From: an uncultured Caproiciproducens sp.
GTDB taxonomy: Bacteria > Bacillota > Clostridia > Oscillospirales > Acutalibacteraceae
Direction of reading: 5' to 3'
NCBI RefSeq assembly: GCF_963664915.1
Contig: NZ_OY761810.1
Coordinates: 124,001-188,000, forward strand
DNA length: 64,000 bases
A program made the position numbers and the translations under genes. The notes under the pieces were generated by a model that saw only the letters and a program-made list of their open reading frames with translations, searched no databases and had not been told where the DNA came from. The stretch's first letter is position 1, and the number at the start of each line of letters is the position of its first letter. Shown piece by piece: positions 37,103 to 46,791 of this stretch.

Positions 37103-37268
37103 AATCTTTTCACCGTCATTTCCGTTCAGTTTTCATATTTATTATATCATAAATTTTTCAAAGCAATGCAATTTCCCATAATGCTCGATTGGTACACACC
37201 GGCAAAGAAACAGCCGCATCAGGCATTTCTTCCGCAGAATCGGAATTCATGCCATGGTACGGCTGCTT

Positions 37269-38465
37269 TTAATTGGATTTTACCTTCATAATCTTTCTGA
37301 CAATTGTAACAAGCGGTTTATAAAAAACGCCTTCCATCTCGTGGCTGACCGTTTTCAGTTCTTCCCGAATGGCAATCTTCTGCGGGCAATGACTTTCGCA
37401 CTTTCCACACTGTTTGCATTGGGAAGCGACGGCCGGTTTGGCCGACAGAGCGCCCAGTGACTGAAAATATCGGAACCGCGTCGATTTATCCTCCATCAGG
37501 TACTTGTCGTTATAACAGGAAAAACACCCGGGAATATTCACTCCGGCCGGGCATGGCATACAATATCCGCACCCTGTGCAGGGAATTTTTGTTTTTTCAC
37601 TGATTTCCTTTTTGACTGTTTGAAATACGTTTAATTCTTCTTCGGTGAGCGTATTCGGCTCCGCTTCGCTCGCAATACGGATATTTTCCTCCATCTGCGC
37701 TTCGTCGCTCATGCCGGAAAGTACGACATTCACTTCCGGATGGTTCCACACCCAGCGCAGAGCCCATTCTGCCGGGGATCGGTCCGCATCATAGCTTTTA
37801 AATGCTTTTGTTACAATTTCAGGCAGATGTGTCACCAGTTTTCCGCCGCGCAAAGGTTCCATGACAATGACGGGAATCCCCAAACCGGCAGCGGTTTGCA
37901 GTCCTGCTTTCGTCGCCTGATTGTTTTCATCCATATAATTATATTGTATTTGGCAGAAGTCCCATGGATATGCTTTTACGATTAATTCAAAGTCCGTCCG
38001 GCTCCCGTGAAAGGAAAACCCGATATTTCTGACTTTTCCTTCTGCTTTCAGCCCTTCCAGCCATTCCATTACACCCAGCGAGAAAAGCCGGTCATACATT
38101 GATTTATCGGTCAGCATATGCAGCAAATAATAATCGATATGATCCGTTTGCAGCCGCTGAAGTTCCGTCGCAAAGATTTTCTTCGCGTTTTCCAGTTTAC
38201 CCACTAAAAAGGGCGGCAGCTTTGTGGCAATCTTCACCCGTTCACGGTAACCGCCGGACAAAGCCTTGCCAAGAAGCAGTTCGCTCTTGCCATTTTGATA
38301 AATATAAGCCGTATCAAAATAGTTTACGCCCTTTTCAATCGCATCATGAATCATTTGAATAGATCTTGATTCATCAATCGATCCGTTTTTTGTCGGCAGG
38401 CGCATACAGCCAAATCCTAAAATAGAAAGCTCGTCGCCATTTTTACCGTTGATTTTTTTCTTCAA
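37269..38465 (-). CDS. Aldo/keto reductase with C-terminal 4Fe-4S domain
   Basis: The 398-residue protein has an AKR barrel over residues 1-290 with GFGCMRLPT, catalytic Asp and Tyr in FDTAYIYQNGKSE and the WALRWVWNHPEV segment. The C-terminal ferredoxin-like part has CTGCGYCMPCPAGV and CKQCGKCESHCPQ clusters. This fused type is common in clostridia and may use reduced ferredoxin as well as NAD(P)H (inference). Confidence 0.92.
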   Translation of the reverse strand: MKKKINGKNGDELSILGFGCMRLPTKNGSIDESRSIQMIHDAIEKGVNYFDTAYIYQNGKSELLLGKALSGGYRERVKIATKLPPFLVGKLENAKKIFATELQRLQTDHIDYYLLHMLTDKSMYDRLFSLGVMEWLEGLKAEGKVRNIGFSFHGSRTDFELIVKAYPWDFCQIQYNYMDENNQATKAGLQTAAGLGIPVIVMEPLRGGKLVTHLPEIVTKAFKSYDADRSPAEWALRWVWNHPEVNVVLSGMSDEAQMEENIRIASEAEPNTLTEEELNVFQTVKKEISEKTKIPCTGCGYCMPCPAGVNIPGCFSCYNDKYLMEDKSTRFRYFQSLGALSAKPAVASQCKQCGKCESHCPQKIAIREELKTVSHEMEGVFYKPLVTIVRKIMKVKSN

Positions 38466-38506
38466 ATTCTAATACCTCCGGATTTTTGGGGTAGGTTTCG
38501 CCGCTC

Positions 38507-39028
38507 TTATTGCTTTTCCATCAGCTCAATGAAAGCTTTCATGTACTCCGGCAAATCCGGCGGGCGGCGGCTTGAAACAATGTTGCCGTCCACGATGACC
38601 GGCACGTCATACCAAGTCGCGCCGGCATGAATTAAATCGTCCTTAATGCCTGGGGTACTTGTGACCTTTTTGCCCTGTAATATATCCGCCGATGCTAACA
38701 CCCAGCCCGCATGGCAAATGTGCCCGATCGGCTTTTTTTGCTGATCTATATAACGGACCATCTCAATTACTTCTGGAAAACGTCTTAATTGATCCGGAGC
38801 CCATCCGCCGGGAACTAGAAGCGCGTCATAATCCGCAATGTTAATATCACCGAAAGCATAATCGGAAACCGCAGGAACACCGTACTTGCCGACATATTTT
38901 TGCTTTGCTTTTTCACCAACAAAATGTACGGTGACTCCTTCTTCTCTCAGCCTTAAAACCGGATACCACAATTCCAAGTCCTCGAAATCGTCCGAAATCA
39001 GGCAGACAGCTTTTAACCCTTTTTTCAT
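38507..39028 (-). CDS. DJ-1/PfpI family protein
   Basis: The 173-residue protein has the nucleophile elbow GHICHAGWVLASA with Cys near residue 105, and the family segments DFEDLELWYP and LLVPGGWAP. Related proteins act as glyoxalase-type stress enzymes, deglycases or amidases. The downstream AKR on the same strand (41-base gap) suggests a shared carbonyl-stress transcript (inference). Confidence 0.88.
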   Translation of the reverse strand: MKKGLKAVCLISDDFEDLELWYPVLRLREEGVTVHFVGEKAKQKYVGKYGVPAVSDYAFGDINIADYDALLVPGGWAPDQLRRFPEVIEMVRYIDQQKKPIGHICHAGWVLASADILQGKKVTSTPGIKDDLIHAGATWYDVPVIVDGNIVSSRRPPDLPEYMKAFIELMEKQ

Positions 39029-39174
39029 GAATACGCCTCCTAGTATAATAATGCATAATCAGGCTGCTGAATAATCTGATTATAATCTTACGTGCAGGAA
39101 TTATCAACAAAAAAGCACAGAATGCAAAAAAATAATATATTACCCGCATAACAATTCCAAGAACAGCGCTGTTT

Positions 39175-40092
39175 CTATTTCGTAAACAGAGCCGTAAAAC
39201 TCTTTGGCGGCTTCGCTTCAAAACACATTGTTTCAAGTGTAAAGGGATTTTGCAGCTCTAATTTATAAGCGTGCAGCCCCATCCGCTTTAAAGGGTTGGT
39301 GCGCGCCCCGTATTTTTTATCCCCAGCGACGGGATGGCCCATGTCTTTCATGTGCACCCGAATCTGATTTTTACGGCCGGTTTCCAAATTTATTTCAAGC
39401 AGAGAATATTCCGTATTTTCTTTCACAACCCGATAGTTTGTAATGGCTTCCTTCCCGTCACCGGCTTTTGCGCTTGAATACACCAGCTGTGTTTTTGTCT
39501 GCTTGAGCCATGACCGGATTTTTCCGCTTTTCTCCGTAAGCTGTCCCTCCACTACCGCCATATATCCGCGCTGTGACACCAGCTCCGCCCAATGATCCTG
39601 CAAAGCGAGTTTCATTTCTTCATTTTTTGCGACCATCAGTACACCGGAGGTATCGCGGTCCAGACGGTGTACCGCAAAAATGCGGTTTGAAGAATTATGC
39701 AGCCGCACATAGTCCGTCAGCAAATGGTAAGCCGTCAGTTCCTTTTCTTTGTCGGTGGCAATGGACAGCAGACCCGCCGGTTTATTGATGACAATCAGAT
39801 TATCGTCTTCATACAGAATATCCAATATGTTTTTTGGCGCCTTGTCCTGTTTAACCGACCGGCTGATCCGTACTTTTTGTCCGGGTTTCAATACATAATT
39901 ATGCTGGGTAACCACCGTCCCGTCCACGGAAACTTCTCTGTATTTCAACAAAGATTTCACATGGTTTCTGGATTTTCCGGGCAGGCTGAACAATAAAAAA
40001 TCCAGCAACCCGGCTGATTCCGCCGCCCTAAATTCCTTATTGCTTTTTTGGATGCTCTCTGGCTGCACTGATTCCTGTTTTGTTTTACGCAC
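39175..40092 (-). CDS. RluA-family pseudouridine synthase
   Basis: The 305-residue enzyme changes uridine to pseudouridine in ribosomal or transfer RNA. It has an S4-like RNA-binding start (LLFSLPGKSRNHVKSLLKYR), the catalytic Asp motif HRLDRDTSG near residue 140 and the RKNQIRVHM segment. The GTG at 40092 follows CGAGGAGA with ideal spacing and replaces the longer ATG frame at 40125. Target uridines cannot be told. Confidence 0.92.
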   Translation of the reverse strand: MRKTKQESVQPESIQKSNKEFRAAESAGLLDFLLFSLPGKSRNHVKSLLKYREVSVDGTVVTQHNYVLKPGQKVRISRSVKQDKAPKNILDILYEDDNLIVINKPAGLLSIATDKEKELTAYHLLTDYVRLHNSSNRIFAVHRLDRDTSGVLMVAKNEEMKLALQDHWAELVSQRGYMAVVEGQLTEKSGKIRSWLKQTKTQLVYSSAKAGDGKEAITNYRVVKENTEYSLLEINLETGRKNQIRVHMKDMGHPVAGDKKYGARTNPLKRMGLHAYKLELQNPFTLETMCFEAKPPKSFTALFTK

Positions 40093-40138
40093 GATTTCTC
40101 CTCGAAACCTGTAAGAATTACTCATACAGATTTATATT

Positions 40139-40388
40139 TATTTTTCCAGACCCAGTCCGGCGACGGATCAGCCTTTGTCCGAAGTATAAAATGGATTTTC
40201 AACACCTGCCCCATTATCCTGCACCGACCAGACAACCGTATTTCCCTTCTTGCTGCAAGCAACCGCAATGAACGGGTTATCGGTGTTAAAATGTTTTAAA
40301 CTGTTTCCGATGATATTTCCAAACGCCCTGCGTATTCATAGATAGCCGCGATTTTCTTATCGTCATCCGCAATTAAAATTTTTGACAT
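40139..40388 (-). pseudogene. Two-component remnant: response-regulator start joined to a kinase end
   Basis: On the minus strand an ATG at 40388 opens MSKILIADDDKKIAAIYEYA, a typical receiver-domain beginning. After about 20 codons it changes into a different frame reading GNIIGNSLKHFN and VVWSVQDNGAGVEN. These are the N box and G1 box of a histidine kinase ATP domain. A further frameshift gives AGLGLEK, like the G2 box. The phospho-acceptor and all middle parts are missing. This is best explained by a large internal deletion followed by decay. Confidence 0.75.
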
Positions 40389-40806
40389 TCTTCCGCCTTC
40401 TTTTCATGCCGTTTCTTTATTTATTATATCATTCTTTTTGCAAATCTGGTAATTTAAAAAAATTTGCTGAACTACGTGGCAGGCTAAAAATCCGGCAATC
40501 AATTTTCATGTTGTTACCTACGTGATTATTCCCTTTCAATATTAATAACTGTAATAAAGCTCATGGTCCGTCTCCTTTTGTATGAATTATTAAGTTTCCC
40601 TCGGCATTACCAGCCCTCTCAAGCCATCCGCAATACCTTCTCAGTATAAAGGAAAGAAATGATGTGGTAAGTGGAAACTTATTAAGAACTGTTAAGGACA
40701 ACGTGACGGTTTGTTGGAACAACGCTTTATGATCGTTCATATTTATGATATAATCAAAAAAATAAACCGCCCTTTGGGGCGGTATTCAGTAACGGAGCGT
40801 ACTATA
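40389..40806. other. Intergenic region before yccF
   Basis: No gene is supported. It holds a hairpin ACCGCC/GGCGGT (40766-40783) and a TATAAT box at 40749-40754 that may serve yccF, although the -35 region is weak. Confidence 0.45.
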
Positions 40807-41166
40807 ATGGGATGTTTTGGAAATGTGATTTGGTTTATTTTCGGCGGTCTGGTTATGGGACTCAGCTGGCTTTTGGTCGGCATTTTATGGTGCGTCACCA
40901 TCGTGGGCATTCCTGTCGGAATTCAGTGTTTTAAATTTGCGGAGCTGGCTTTTTTTCCGTTTGGAAAAGACGTTTGCTTTGGCGGCGGGGTTGGGTCGTT
41001 TTTACTGAATATTCTGTGGCTGATCTTCGGCGGTTTTGCATTGGCCGTGGAGGCAGCCGTGATCGGCGGACTGTTCTGCATCACCATCATTGGAATTCCT
41101 TTCGGACTGCAGTGCTTTAAGATTGCAAAACTTGCCCTGATGCCGTTCGGTTCCTCCATTCATTAA
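40807..41166 (+). CDS. yccF: YccF-domain inner membrane protein
   Basis: The 120-residue protein consists of two copies of a membrane unit, each with a long hydrophobic segment followed by GIPVGIQCFKFAELAFFPFG or GIPFGLQCFKIAKLALMPFG. This internal repeat defines the YccF family. The ATG at 40807 follows GGAG at moderate spacing. The longer frame to 40711 lacks a ribosome site. Function unknown. A GAACCGGA/TCCGGTTC hairpin (41174-41193) follows. Confidence 0.88.
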   Translation: MGCFGNVIWFIFGGLVMGLSWLLVGILWCVTIVGIPVGIQCFKFAELAFFPFGKDVCFGGGVGSFLLNILWLIFGGFALAVEAAVIGGLFCITIIGIPFGLQCFKIAKLALMPFGSSIH

Positions 41167-41218
41167 CAAAAGCGAACCGGAAAATTCCGGTTCTACCAAC
41201 GACCCCGATTGAGCAAGC

Positions 41219-42970
41219 TTACACCAGGCAGCAAAAGCTTCCGCTTTGCTGCTTGGTTTTTTTCTTAATCTTTGCTAATTCTTCCGTAAGATCCAACATG
41301 TTGGCAAAACTGCGGGTCCTGTTGCTTACCCCCGCGATGGAAAGGGAAATCAGCGGAAATTTTTCGATCTCCCCCCGCCTGTTCTCCGCAATGATATATC
41401 CGTTCTGTATGTCCCTCGGGTTATAATACTGCAGTACGTTCCTGTCAAAGTCATGAATAATATCGATGCACAAATCAACGCCGCTGAAATTGTCCAGCAC
41501 GGCCACAAAATCGTCTCCTCCCACATGGCCGGCAAATTGTTTTTCCGGCACATGGGTTACAATGGTTCTTGCGAGCAATTTAATAATGGAATCCCCGTTT
41601 TCAAAGCCGTAAACATCGTTGTACGCTTTAAAATTATCAATGTCAAAATAGATTACACTGTATGGGGTGTCCTTTTCGATACAGGCTTTAATCTTCTGCT
41701 CAATCACCAGATTCCCCGGAAGGCCGGTAAGGGGATTCTGATATTTCGCGTTCGTCACTTCAATTTCCGTTGTTTTTTCCAGAAGATCTTTGATCGTAAC
41801 GGTACCCACATATTTTTCATCCCTGGTCACGACAATAAAGTCATACAGCTTTTCCGGCGGACGGGACATTGCAATATGCGAAACGGCGTTGATCGGGGTT
41901 TGATAATTGACCGCAAGAAACTGCCTGTCCATCAGAAAGGAAATCGGCTTGTTCTGATTCAGGCTGAATCCGTACCGGCCGCTGAGCTTTAAAACCAAAT
42001 TTGCTTTTGTTACCACGCCCAGCACCATACCGTTTTCCACAACACACATGCCAAAGGCGGAAGGGTCATTTTTCAGCTTGTCGAAAACATCCTCCACCTT
42101 TGCCGTGGACGAAATCGTTTCTGTCGGCGTGCAGATATTTTCTATGTAGATATTGCTGACCTGGCTGCCAAGTACATGATTTTTTTTACGGTTCACCTCA
42201 TCCATGATTTCAAGCACATCGGGCTCAACCTCTTTCATTTGCTCGGCTGGCCTTTGGAGGAAATAACCCTGCGCATACTGCACACCCAGTTCAATCAGGG
42301 TAACCAATTCCTCCTTTGTCTCCACTCCTTCGGCAATCAGGCCGATGTTGGCCACATGGGAAAGTTCAATCATGCTTTTTACAAGGGCAAACTTAATGCT
42401 GTCCTTGTCGATATTGCGGATTAACTTCATATCAAGTTTAATATAATGCGGGTTAATATCGCTGATGAGGTTAAGTCCCGAGTATCCCGCGCCTGCGTCG
42501 TCAATAGCAATTTTATAATTCTGACCTTTATAATGCGCAACCGCGCCCTGAAAACCAGCCATATCAGAAGCCGCGTTTCGCTCTGTGATTTCGAAAATAA
42601 TATTTTCCGGCACGGCACCGTAATTTTTCAAATATTCCTTTGTAAATCCCTGCCTGAATTTTAAGTCGTGCATCACATCCGGATTCACATTAAGAAATAG
42701 CTTCTTGTCCAATAAACATCCTGTTTTCAGGTAAGCGGACTGCAGCGCCGTCGTTCGGCAAAGCAGTTCCAAATCCCACAGCCGGCTGCTTTCACCGGCA
42801 ATTTGGAATAACTCCTCCGGATTTGCAATGGCGCTTTCACAGGTAATTCGGCTTAACGCCTCATAGCCTATCACCGAGCCGTCGCGCAGCGACACAATCG
42901 GCTGAAATACGGTTTTAATATATTTTCCATCGATAATTTTATCCAGTTCACATTTCATTTTCTCATCCAT
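41219..42970 (-). CDS. EAL-CBS-GGDEF protein of cyclic di-GMP turnover
   Basis: The 583-residue cytoplasmic protein has an EAL phosphodiesterase domain (1-245) with the metal and catalytic motifs intact: YEALSR, NVNPD, EITER, IDDAGAGYSG, KLDMKLI and AEGVET. A pair of CBS domains (about 270-390) may sense adenine nucleotides. A GGDEF domain (405-570) has GGDDF instead of GGDEF, so cyclase activity is doubtful, and it may bind GTP as a regulator. The protein most likely degrades cyclic di-GMP. Confidence 0.93.
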   Translation of the reverse strand: MDEKMKCELDKIIDGKYIKTVFQPIVSLRDGSVIGYEALSRITCESAIANPEELFQIAGESSRLWDLELLCRTTALQSAYLKTGCLLDKKLFLNVNPDVMHDLKFRQGFTKEYLKNYGAVPENIIFEITERNAASDMAGFQGAVAHYKGQNYKIAIDDAGAGYSGLNLISDINPHYIKLDMKLIRNIDKDSIKFALVKSMIELSHVANIGLIAEGVETKEELVTLIELGVQYAQGYFLQRPAEQMKEVEPDVLEIMDEVNRKKNHVLGSQVSNIYIENICTPTETISSTAKVEDVFDKLKNDPSAFGMCVVENGMVLGVVTKANLVLKLSGRYGFSLNQNKPISFLMDRQFLAVNYQTPINAVSHIAMSRPPEKLYDFIVVTRDEKYVGTVTIKDLLEKTTEIEVTNAKYQNPLTGLPGNLVIEQKIKACIEKDTPYSVIYFDIDNFKAYNDVYGFENGDSIIKLLARTIVTHVPEKQFAGHVGGDDFVAVLDNFSGVDLCIDIIHDFDRNVLQYYNPRDIQNGYIIAENRRGEIEKFPLISLSIAGVSNRTRSFANMLDLTEELAKIKKKTKQQSGSFCCLV

Positions 42971-43265
42971 ATGTTTCTGACCCTCCGAAATAGAATGTCC
43001 ATTCGTTTTTGCAAATCCTAAACAAATGGTTTTAAAAATTTGTTAACTCACTATCATTATCGCTAAAAACGGTGCCGTTTTGTTAGAATCGCGTTAAAAC
43101 CCGTTTAACTTTCACAATAAAACATTTAACATAATTTTAACAGGTACCTAATTCAAAATCAAAGAATTGATACTATAATAAAAGCAATCTTTTCATAAAT
43201 ATCTTCCTCCTTCACACCGCGCCTTGATGCTTTTGCGTTGAGGCGCACTTTTCATGCGTATTCGG
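42971..43265. other. Intergenic region with a 12-pair hairpin and mini-frame
   Basis: A hairpin at 43219-43246 (GCGCCT/AGGCGC plus six inner pairs, TTTT loop) sits here. On the minus strand it is followed by GAAGGAGG and a seven-codon frame MKRLLLL with a stop (43200 downward). It could be a leader for the EAL gene, but there are over 200 bases between. The rest shows nothing. Confidence 0.4.
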
Positions 43266-43273
43266 CAGTTTAT

Positions 43274-43302
43274 TTGACTTTTCCTTATTCATGTGATATT
43301 AT
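43274..43302 (+). promoter_or_regulatory. Promoter of ileS
   Basis: TTGACT and TATTAT are separated by 17 bases, just upstream of the T-box leader. Confidence 0.75.
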
Positions 43303-43309
43303 TAGTTCC

Positions 43310-43560
43310 TGAAAATATGATAAAAACGTTGAAAGAGACAGTAGGATTTAAACAAAAAATAAAGCGAACCGGTGACAGTGAGAGTCCGGTATGAGTAGTT
43401 TATTTTCGAAAATCACTCTTGAGTTTCGGGCTGAAAGAATCAATCGATTAAGCTTTGACGGATTTCCTCCGTTATTGGGAACACATATGTCAGTATGCAG
43501 TAATAGGTGGTATAACGAAGCGAAGTCTTCGTCCTGTTCTCAGGGCGGAGGCTTTTTTAT
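43310..43560 (+). ncRNA. T-box riboswitch (isoleucine) before ileS
   Basis: The leader has an AGCGAACCGGTGACAGTGAG stem-I beginning and the specifier-loop candidate AATCA (codon ATC, isoleucine). The T-box segment AATAGGTGGTATAACG follows, then a 14-pair terminator (43523-43554) with a TTTTTT end. Uncharged tRNA-Ile should favour the antiterminator. The T-box differs slightly from the common GGGTGGTACCGCG. Confidence 0.88.
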
Positions 43561-43577
43561 TTTGGGAGGTTTCAAGA

Positions 43578-46500
43578 ATGTATAACAAAGTTCCTGCAAA
43601 TTTAAACTTTGTAGAACGAGAGAAAAAGGTTGAAAAGTTTTGGGAAGAGAACAAGATTTTTGAGAAAAGTATCGACAGCCGTAAAAATGGAAAAACGTAT
43701 ACTTTTTACGACGGCCCGCCCACCGCAAACGGTAAACCTCATATCGGCCATGTTCTTACCCGAGTCATCAAAGATATGATTCCCCGCTACAGAACGATGA
43801 AGGGCTATCAGGTCCCCAGAAAAGCCGGATGGGACACGCACGGACTGCCCGTGGAACTGGAAGTGGAAAAGTTCCTTCATCTTGACGGCAAGGAGCAGAT
43901 CGAGCAATACGGGCTTGAGCCGTTTGTGAAGCAGTGCAAGGAAAGCGTTTGGAAATACAAGGGCATGTGGGAAGATTTTTCCCGCACCGTCGGCTACTGG
44001 GCGGATATGGAGCATCCCTACGTCACGTACGAAAACGACTTCATCGAGTCCGAATGGTGGGCATTAAAGCAAATCTGGGAAAAGGGCCTTCTGTACAAGG
44101 GCTTTAAGATTGTTCCCTACTGCCCAAGGTGCGGGACTCCCCTGTCCAGCCACGAAGTGGCACAGGGCTACAAGGATGTAAAAGAAAAATCCGCAATTGC
44201 AAAATTCAAGGTAAAGGGTGAAGATGCGTACATTCTCGCCTGGACGACCACCCCATGGACACTGCCGTCCAACGTTGCCCTTTGTGTAAACCCGGACGAA
44301 AACTATGTAAAAGTGCAGACCGAAGGAACCGTCTACTATTTAGCCGAAGCCCTTGCCCCCAAGGTTTTGGAGGGTGAATACACTGTTCTTGAAACGTTTA
44401 CAGGCAAAGACCTGGAATACAAGGAATACGAGCCTTTATTTGATTTTGTAACTCCTGACAAAAAATGCTGGTACGTGACCTGTGACCTTTACGTCACGCT
44501 GACGGACGGCACCGGCGTGGTTCATATTGCGCCCGCCTTTGGTGAAGACGACGCCAATGTCGGTCGGAAATACGATCTGCCCTTTGTTCAGCTGGTCGAC
44601 GGAAAAGGCGAAATGACAAAGGAAACCCTTTGGCCGGGCATGTTCTGCAAAGACGCCGACAAAGAGGTTCTGAAAAATCTGAAGCAGCGCGGGCTCCTGT
44701 TCTCTGCACCCAGCTTTGAACATAGCTATCCGTTCTGCTGGAGATGCGACACCCCTCTGATTTATTACGCCAGAGATTCCTGGTTTATTAAGATGACTGC
44801 GGTAAAAGACGATTTAATCCGCAACAACAACACCGTCCACTGGATTCCCGAAAGCATCGGAAAAGGCCGTTTCGGAGACTGGATTGAAAATGTTCAGGAC
44901 TGGGGAATCAGCCGCAACCGTTACTGGGGAACCCCGCTGAATATCTGGGAATGCGAATGCGGACACAAACATTCCGTCGGCAGTATTGAAGAATTGAAGT
45001 CCATGTCCCCCAACTGCCCGGACGATATTGAACTTCACAGACCGTATATCGACGCGGTCACCATCACCTGCCCTAAATGCGGAAAGCAGATGAAGCGCGT
45101 ACCGGAGGTCATCGACTGCTGGTTCGATTCCGGCGCCATGCCGTTTGCACAGCATCATTATCCGTTTGAAAATCAGGAGCTTTTCAAAGAGCAGTTCCCC
45201 GCCGACTTTATTTCTGAGGCGGTTGACCAGACAAGAGGATGGTTCTATTCGCTTTTGGCGATTTCGACTTTGATTTTCAATCAGGCGCCATATAAAAACG
45301 TTATCGTACTCGGTCATGTTCAGGATGAAAACGGGCAAAAAATGTCCAAATCCAAGGGCAACGCGGTTGACCCGTTTGATGCGCTTGAAACCTATGGCGC
45401 GGATGCAATCCGGTGGTATTTTTACAGCAATTCGGCCCCTTGGCTTCCGAACCGTTTTCACGGCAAAGCCGTGATGGAGGGACAGCGCAAGTTCATGGGT
45501 ACTCTATGGAATACCTATGCGTTCTTCGTGCTGTACGCGAATATCGACGAGTTTGACGCCACGAAATACACTCTGGATTTCGACAAGCTGCCCGTAATGG
45601 ACCGGTGGCTGCTGTCCCGGCTGAATACTTTCGTCAGGACAATCGACAGTCATCTGGAAAACTATAAAATCCCGGAAGCGGCAAGAGCGCTGCAGGATTT
45701 TGTTGATGAAATGAGCAACTGGTATGTGAGAAGAAGCCGTGAACGTTTTTGGGTAAAAGGGATGCCCCAGGATAAAATCAACGCATATATGACCCTGTAC
45801 ACTGCCCTTGTCACCGTGGCAAAAGCGGCTTCCCCAATGATTCCGTTCATGGCGGAGGACATCTACCGCAATCTGGTCTGCAAAATTGACCCCGCCGCGC
45901 CTGAAAGCGTACATCTTTGTGATTTTCCGACTGCCGATGAAACCCTCATTGACGCGGATTTAGAAAAAAACATGGAATTGGTTCTTGATATTGTTGTTCT
46001 GGGTCGCGCGGCAAGAAATACTGCAAATATTAAAAACAGGCAGCCGATTGCAAAAATGTATGTGGGTGCAAAAGAATCGCTGAGCGAGTTCTATCAGGAA
46101 ATCATCCGCGAGGAGCTGAATATGAAAGAAATCCTTTTCACAGAGGATGTCTCCGACTTCACTTCCTATCGCTTTAAACCACAGTTAAAGGTGCTCGGAC
46201 AGAAATACGGCCGGAAAATTGGTGAAATCAAAACCGTTCTTGCCGCACTGGATGGCAATGCGGCTAAAAAGACGTTGGATGCAGCTGGTTCCCTGACAAT
46301 CTCTCTGGAAGACGGCGATATTTCTTTGACAGCCGATGATTTATTGATTGAGACGGCACAGGCTGAAAATTATGTTTCCATGGCTGACGGCGGGCTGACG
46401 GTCGTAATCGACACGAATCTGACGGAAACGCTGATCGAAGAGGGTTTTGTGAGAGAAATCACCAGCAAAATCCAGACGATGCGTAAGGATGCCGGCTTTG

Positions 46501-46688
46501 ACGTTATGGATCATATCATTGTTTATGCAAAAGGGAACGAAAGAATCGCAAAGATTATTTCGGACAATCTGGCTCCCATTCAAAACGACGTTTTGGCCAA
46601 CGAGGTAAGATTAGGCGAAATCGATGGTTTTACCAAAGAGTGGGACCTGAACGGTGAAACGGTTGAACTGGGCGTTCAAAAAGCATAG
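43578..46688 (+). CDS. ileS: Isoleucyl-tRNA synthetase, long (type 2) form
   Basis: The 1036-residue enzyme has HIGH (PHIGHV, near residue 57), KMSKS (KMSKSKGN, near 590) and an editing domain with TTTPWTLPSN. The length and the extended C-terminus fit the eukaryote-like type 2 IleRS rather than the roughly 930-residue common bacterial form. Type 2 enzymes often tolerate mupirocin. The ATG follows GGGAGG; the longer frame runs through the T-box. No second ileS is in the window. Confidence 0.93.
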   Translation: MYNKVPANLNFVEREKKVEKFWEENKIFEKSIDSRKNGKTYTFYDGPPTANGKPHIGHVLTRVIKDMIPRYRTMKGYQVPRKAGWDTHGLPVELEVEKFLHLDGKEQIEQYGLEPFVKQCKESVWKYKGMWEDFSRTVGYWADMEHPYVTYENDFIESEWWALKQIWEKGLLYKGFKIVPYCPRCGTPLSSHEVAQGYKDVKEKSAIAKFKVKGEDAYILAWTTTPWTLPSNVALCVNPDENYVKVQTEGTVYYLAEALAPKVLEGEYTVLETFTGKDLEYKEYEPLFDFVTPDKKCWYVTCDLYVTLTDGTGVVHIAPAFGEDDANVGRKYDLPFVQLVDGKGEMTKETLWPGMFCKDADKEVLKNLKQRGLLFSAPSFEHSYPFCWRCDTPLIYYARDSWFIKMTAVKDDLIRNNNTVHWIPESIGKGRFGDWIENVQDWGISRNRYWGTPLNIWECECGHKHSVGSIEELKSMSPNCPDDIELHRPYIDAVTITCPKCGKQMKRVPEVIDCWFDSGAMPFAQHHYPFENQELFKEQFPADFISEAVDQTRGWFYSLLAISTLIFNQAPYKNVIVLGHVQDENGQKMSKSKGNAVDPFDALETYGADAIRWYFYSNSAPWLPNRFHGKAVMEGQRKFMGTLWNTYAFFVLYANIDEFDATKYTLDFDKLPVMDRWLLSRLNTFVRTIDSHLENYKIPEAARALQDFVDEMSNWYVRRSRERFWVKGMPQDKINAYMTLYTALVTVAKAASPMIPFMAEDIYRNLVCKIDPAAPESVHLCDFPTADETLIDADLEKNMELVLDIVVLGRAARNTANIKNRQPIAKMYVGAKESLSEFYQEIIREELNMKEILFTEDVSDFTSYRFKPQLKVLGQKYGRKIGEIKTVLAALDGNAAKKTLDAAGSLTISLEDGDISLTADDLLIETAQAENYVSMADGGLTVVIDTNLTETLIEEGFVREITSKIQTMRKDAGFDVMDHIIVYAKGNERIAKIISDNLAPIQNDVLANEVRLGEIDGFTKEWDLNGETVELGVQKA

Positions 46689-46714
46689 CGCATAAAAAAC
46701 ACGGAACAGGTATA

Positions 46715-46757
46715 AAAAATCCCCGTCTGCTGAACGGCAGACGGGGATTTTTTTATT
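46715..46757 (+). terminator. Terminator of ileS
   Basis: A 15-16-pair stem, AATCCCCGTCTGC with its complement, is followed by TTTTTTT. Confidence 0.92.
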
Positions 46758-46791
46758 TTAAAAGGGAATACAGAGCCGCACTTTTAAACCT

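Noticed and set aside
42971-43265. Cyclic di-GMP riboswitch looked for before the EAL-CBS-GGDEF gene
   Set aside because: No GEMM core was found; only an unrelated hairpin.
43391-43585. 64-residue frame before ileS
   Set aside because: It lies wholly in the T-box leader and ends in its terminator.
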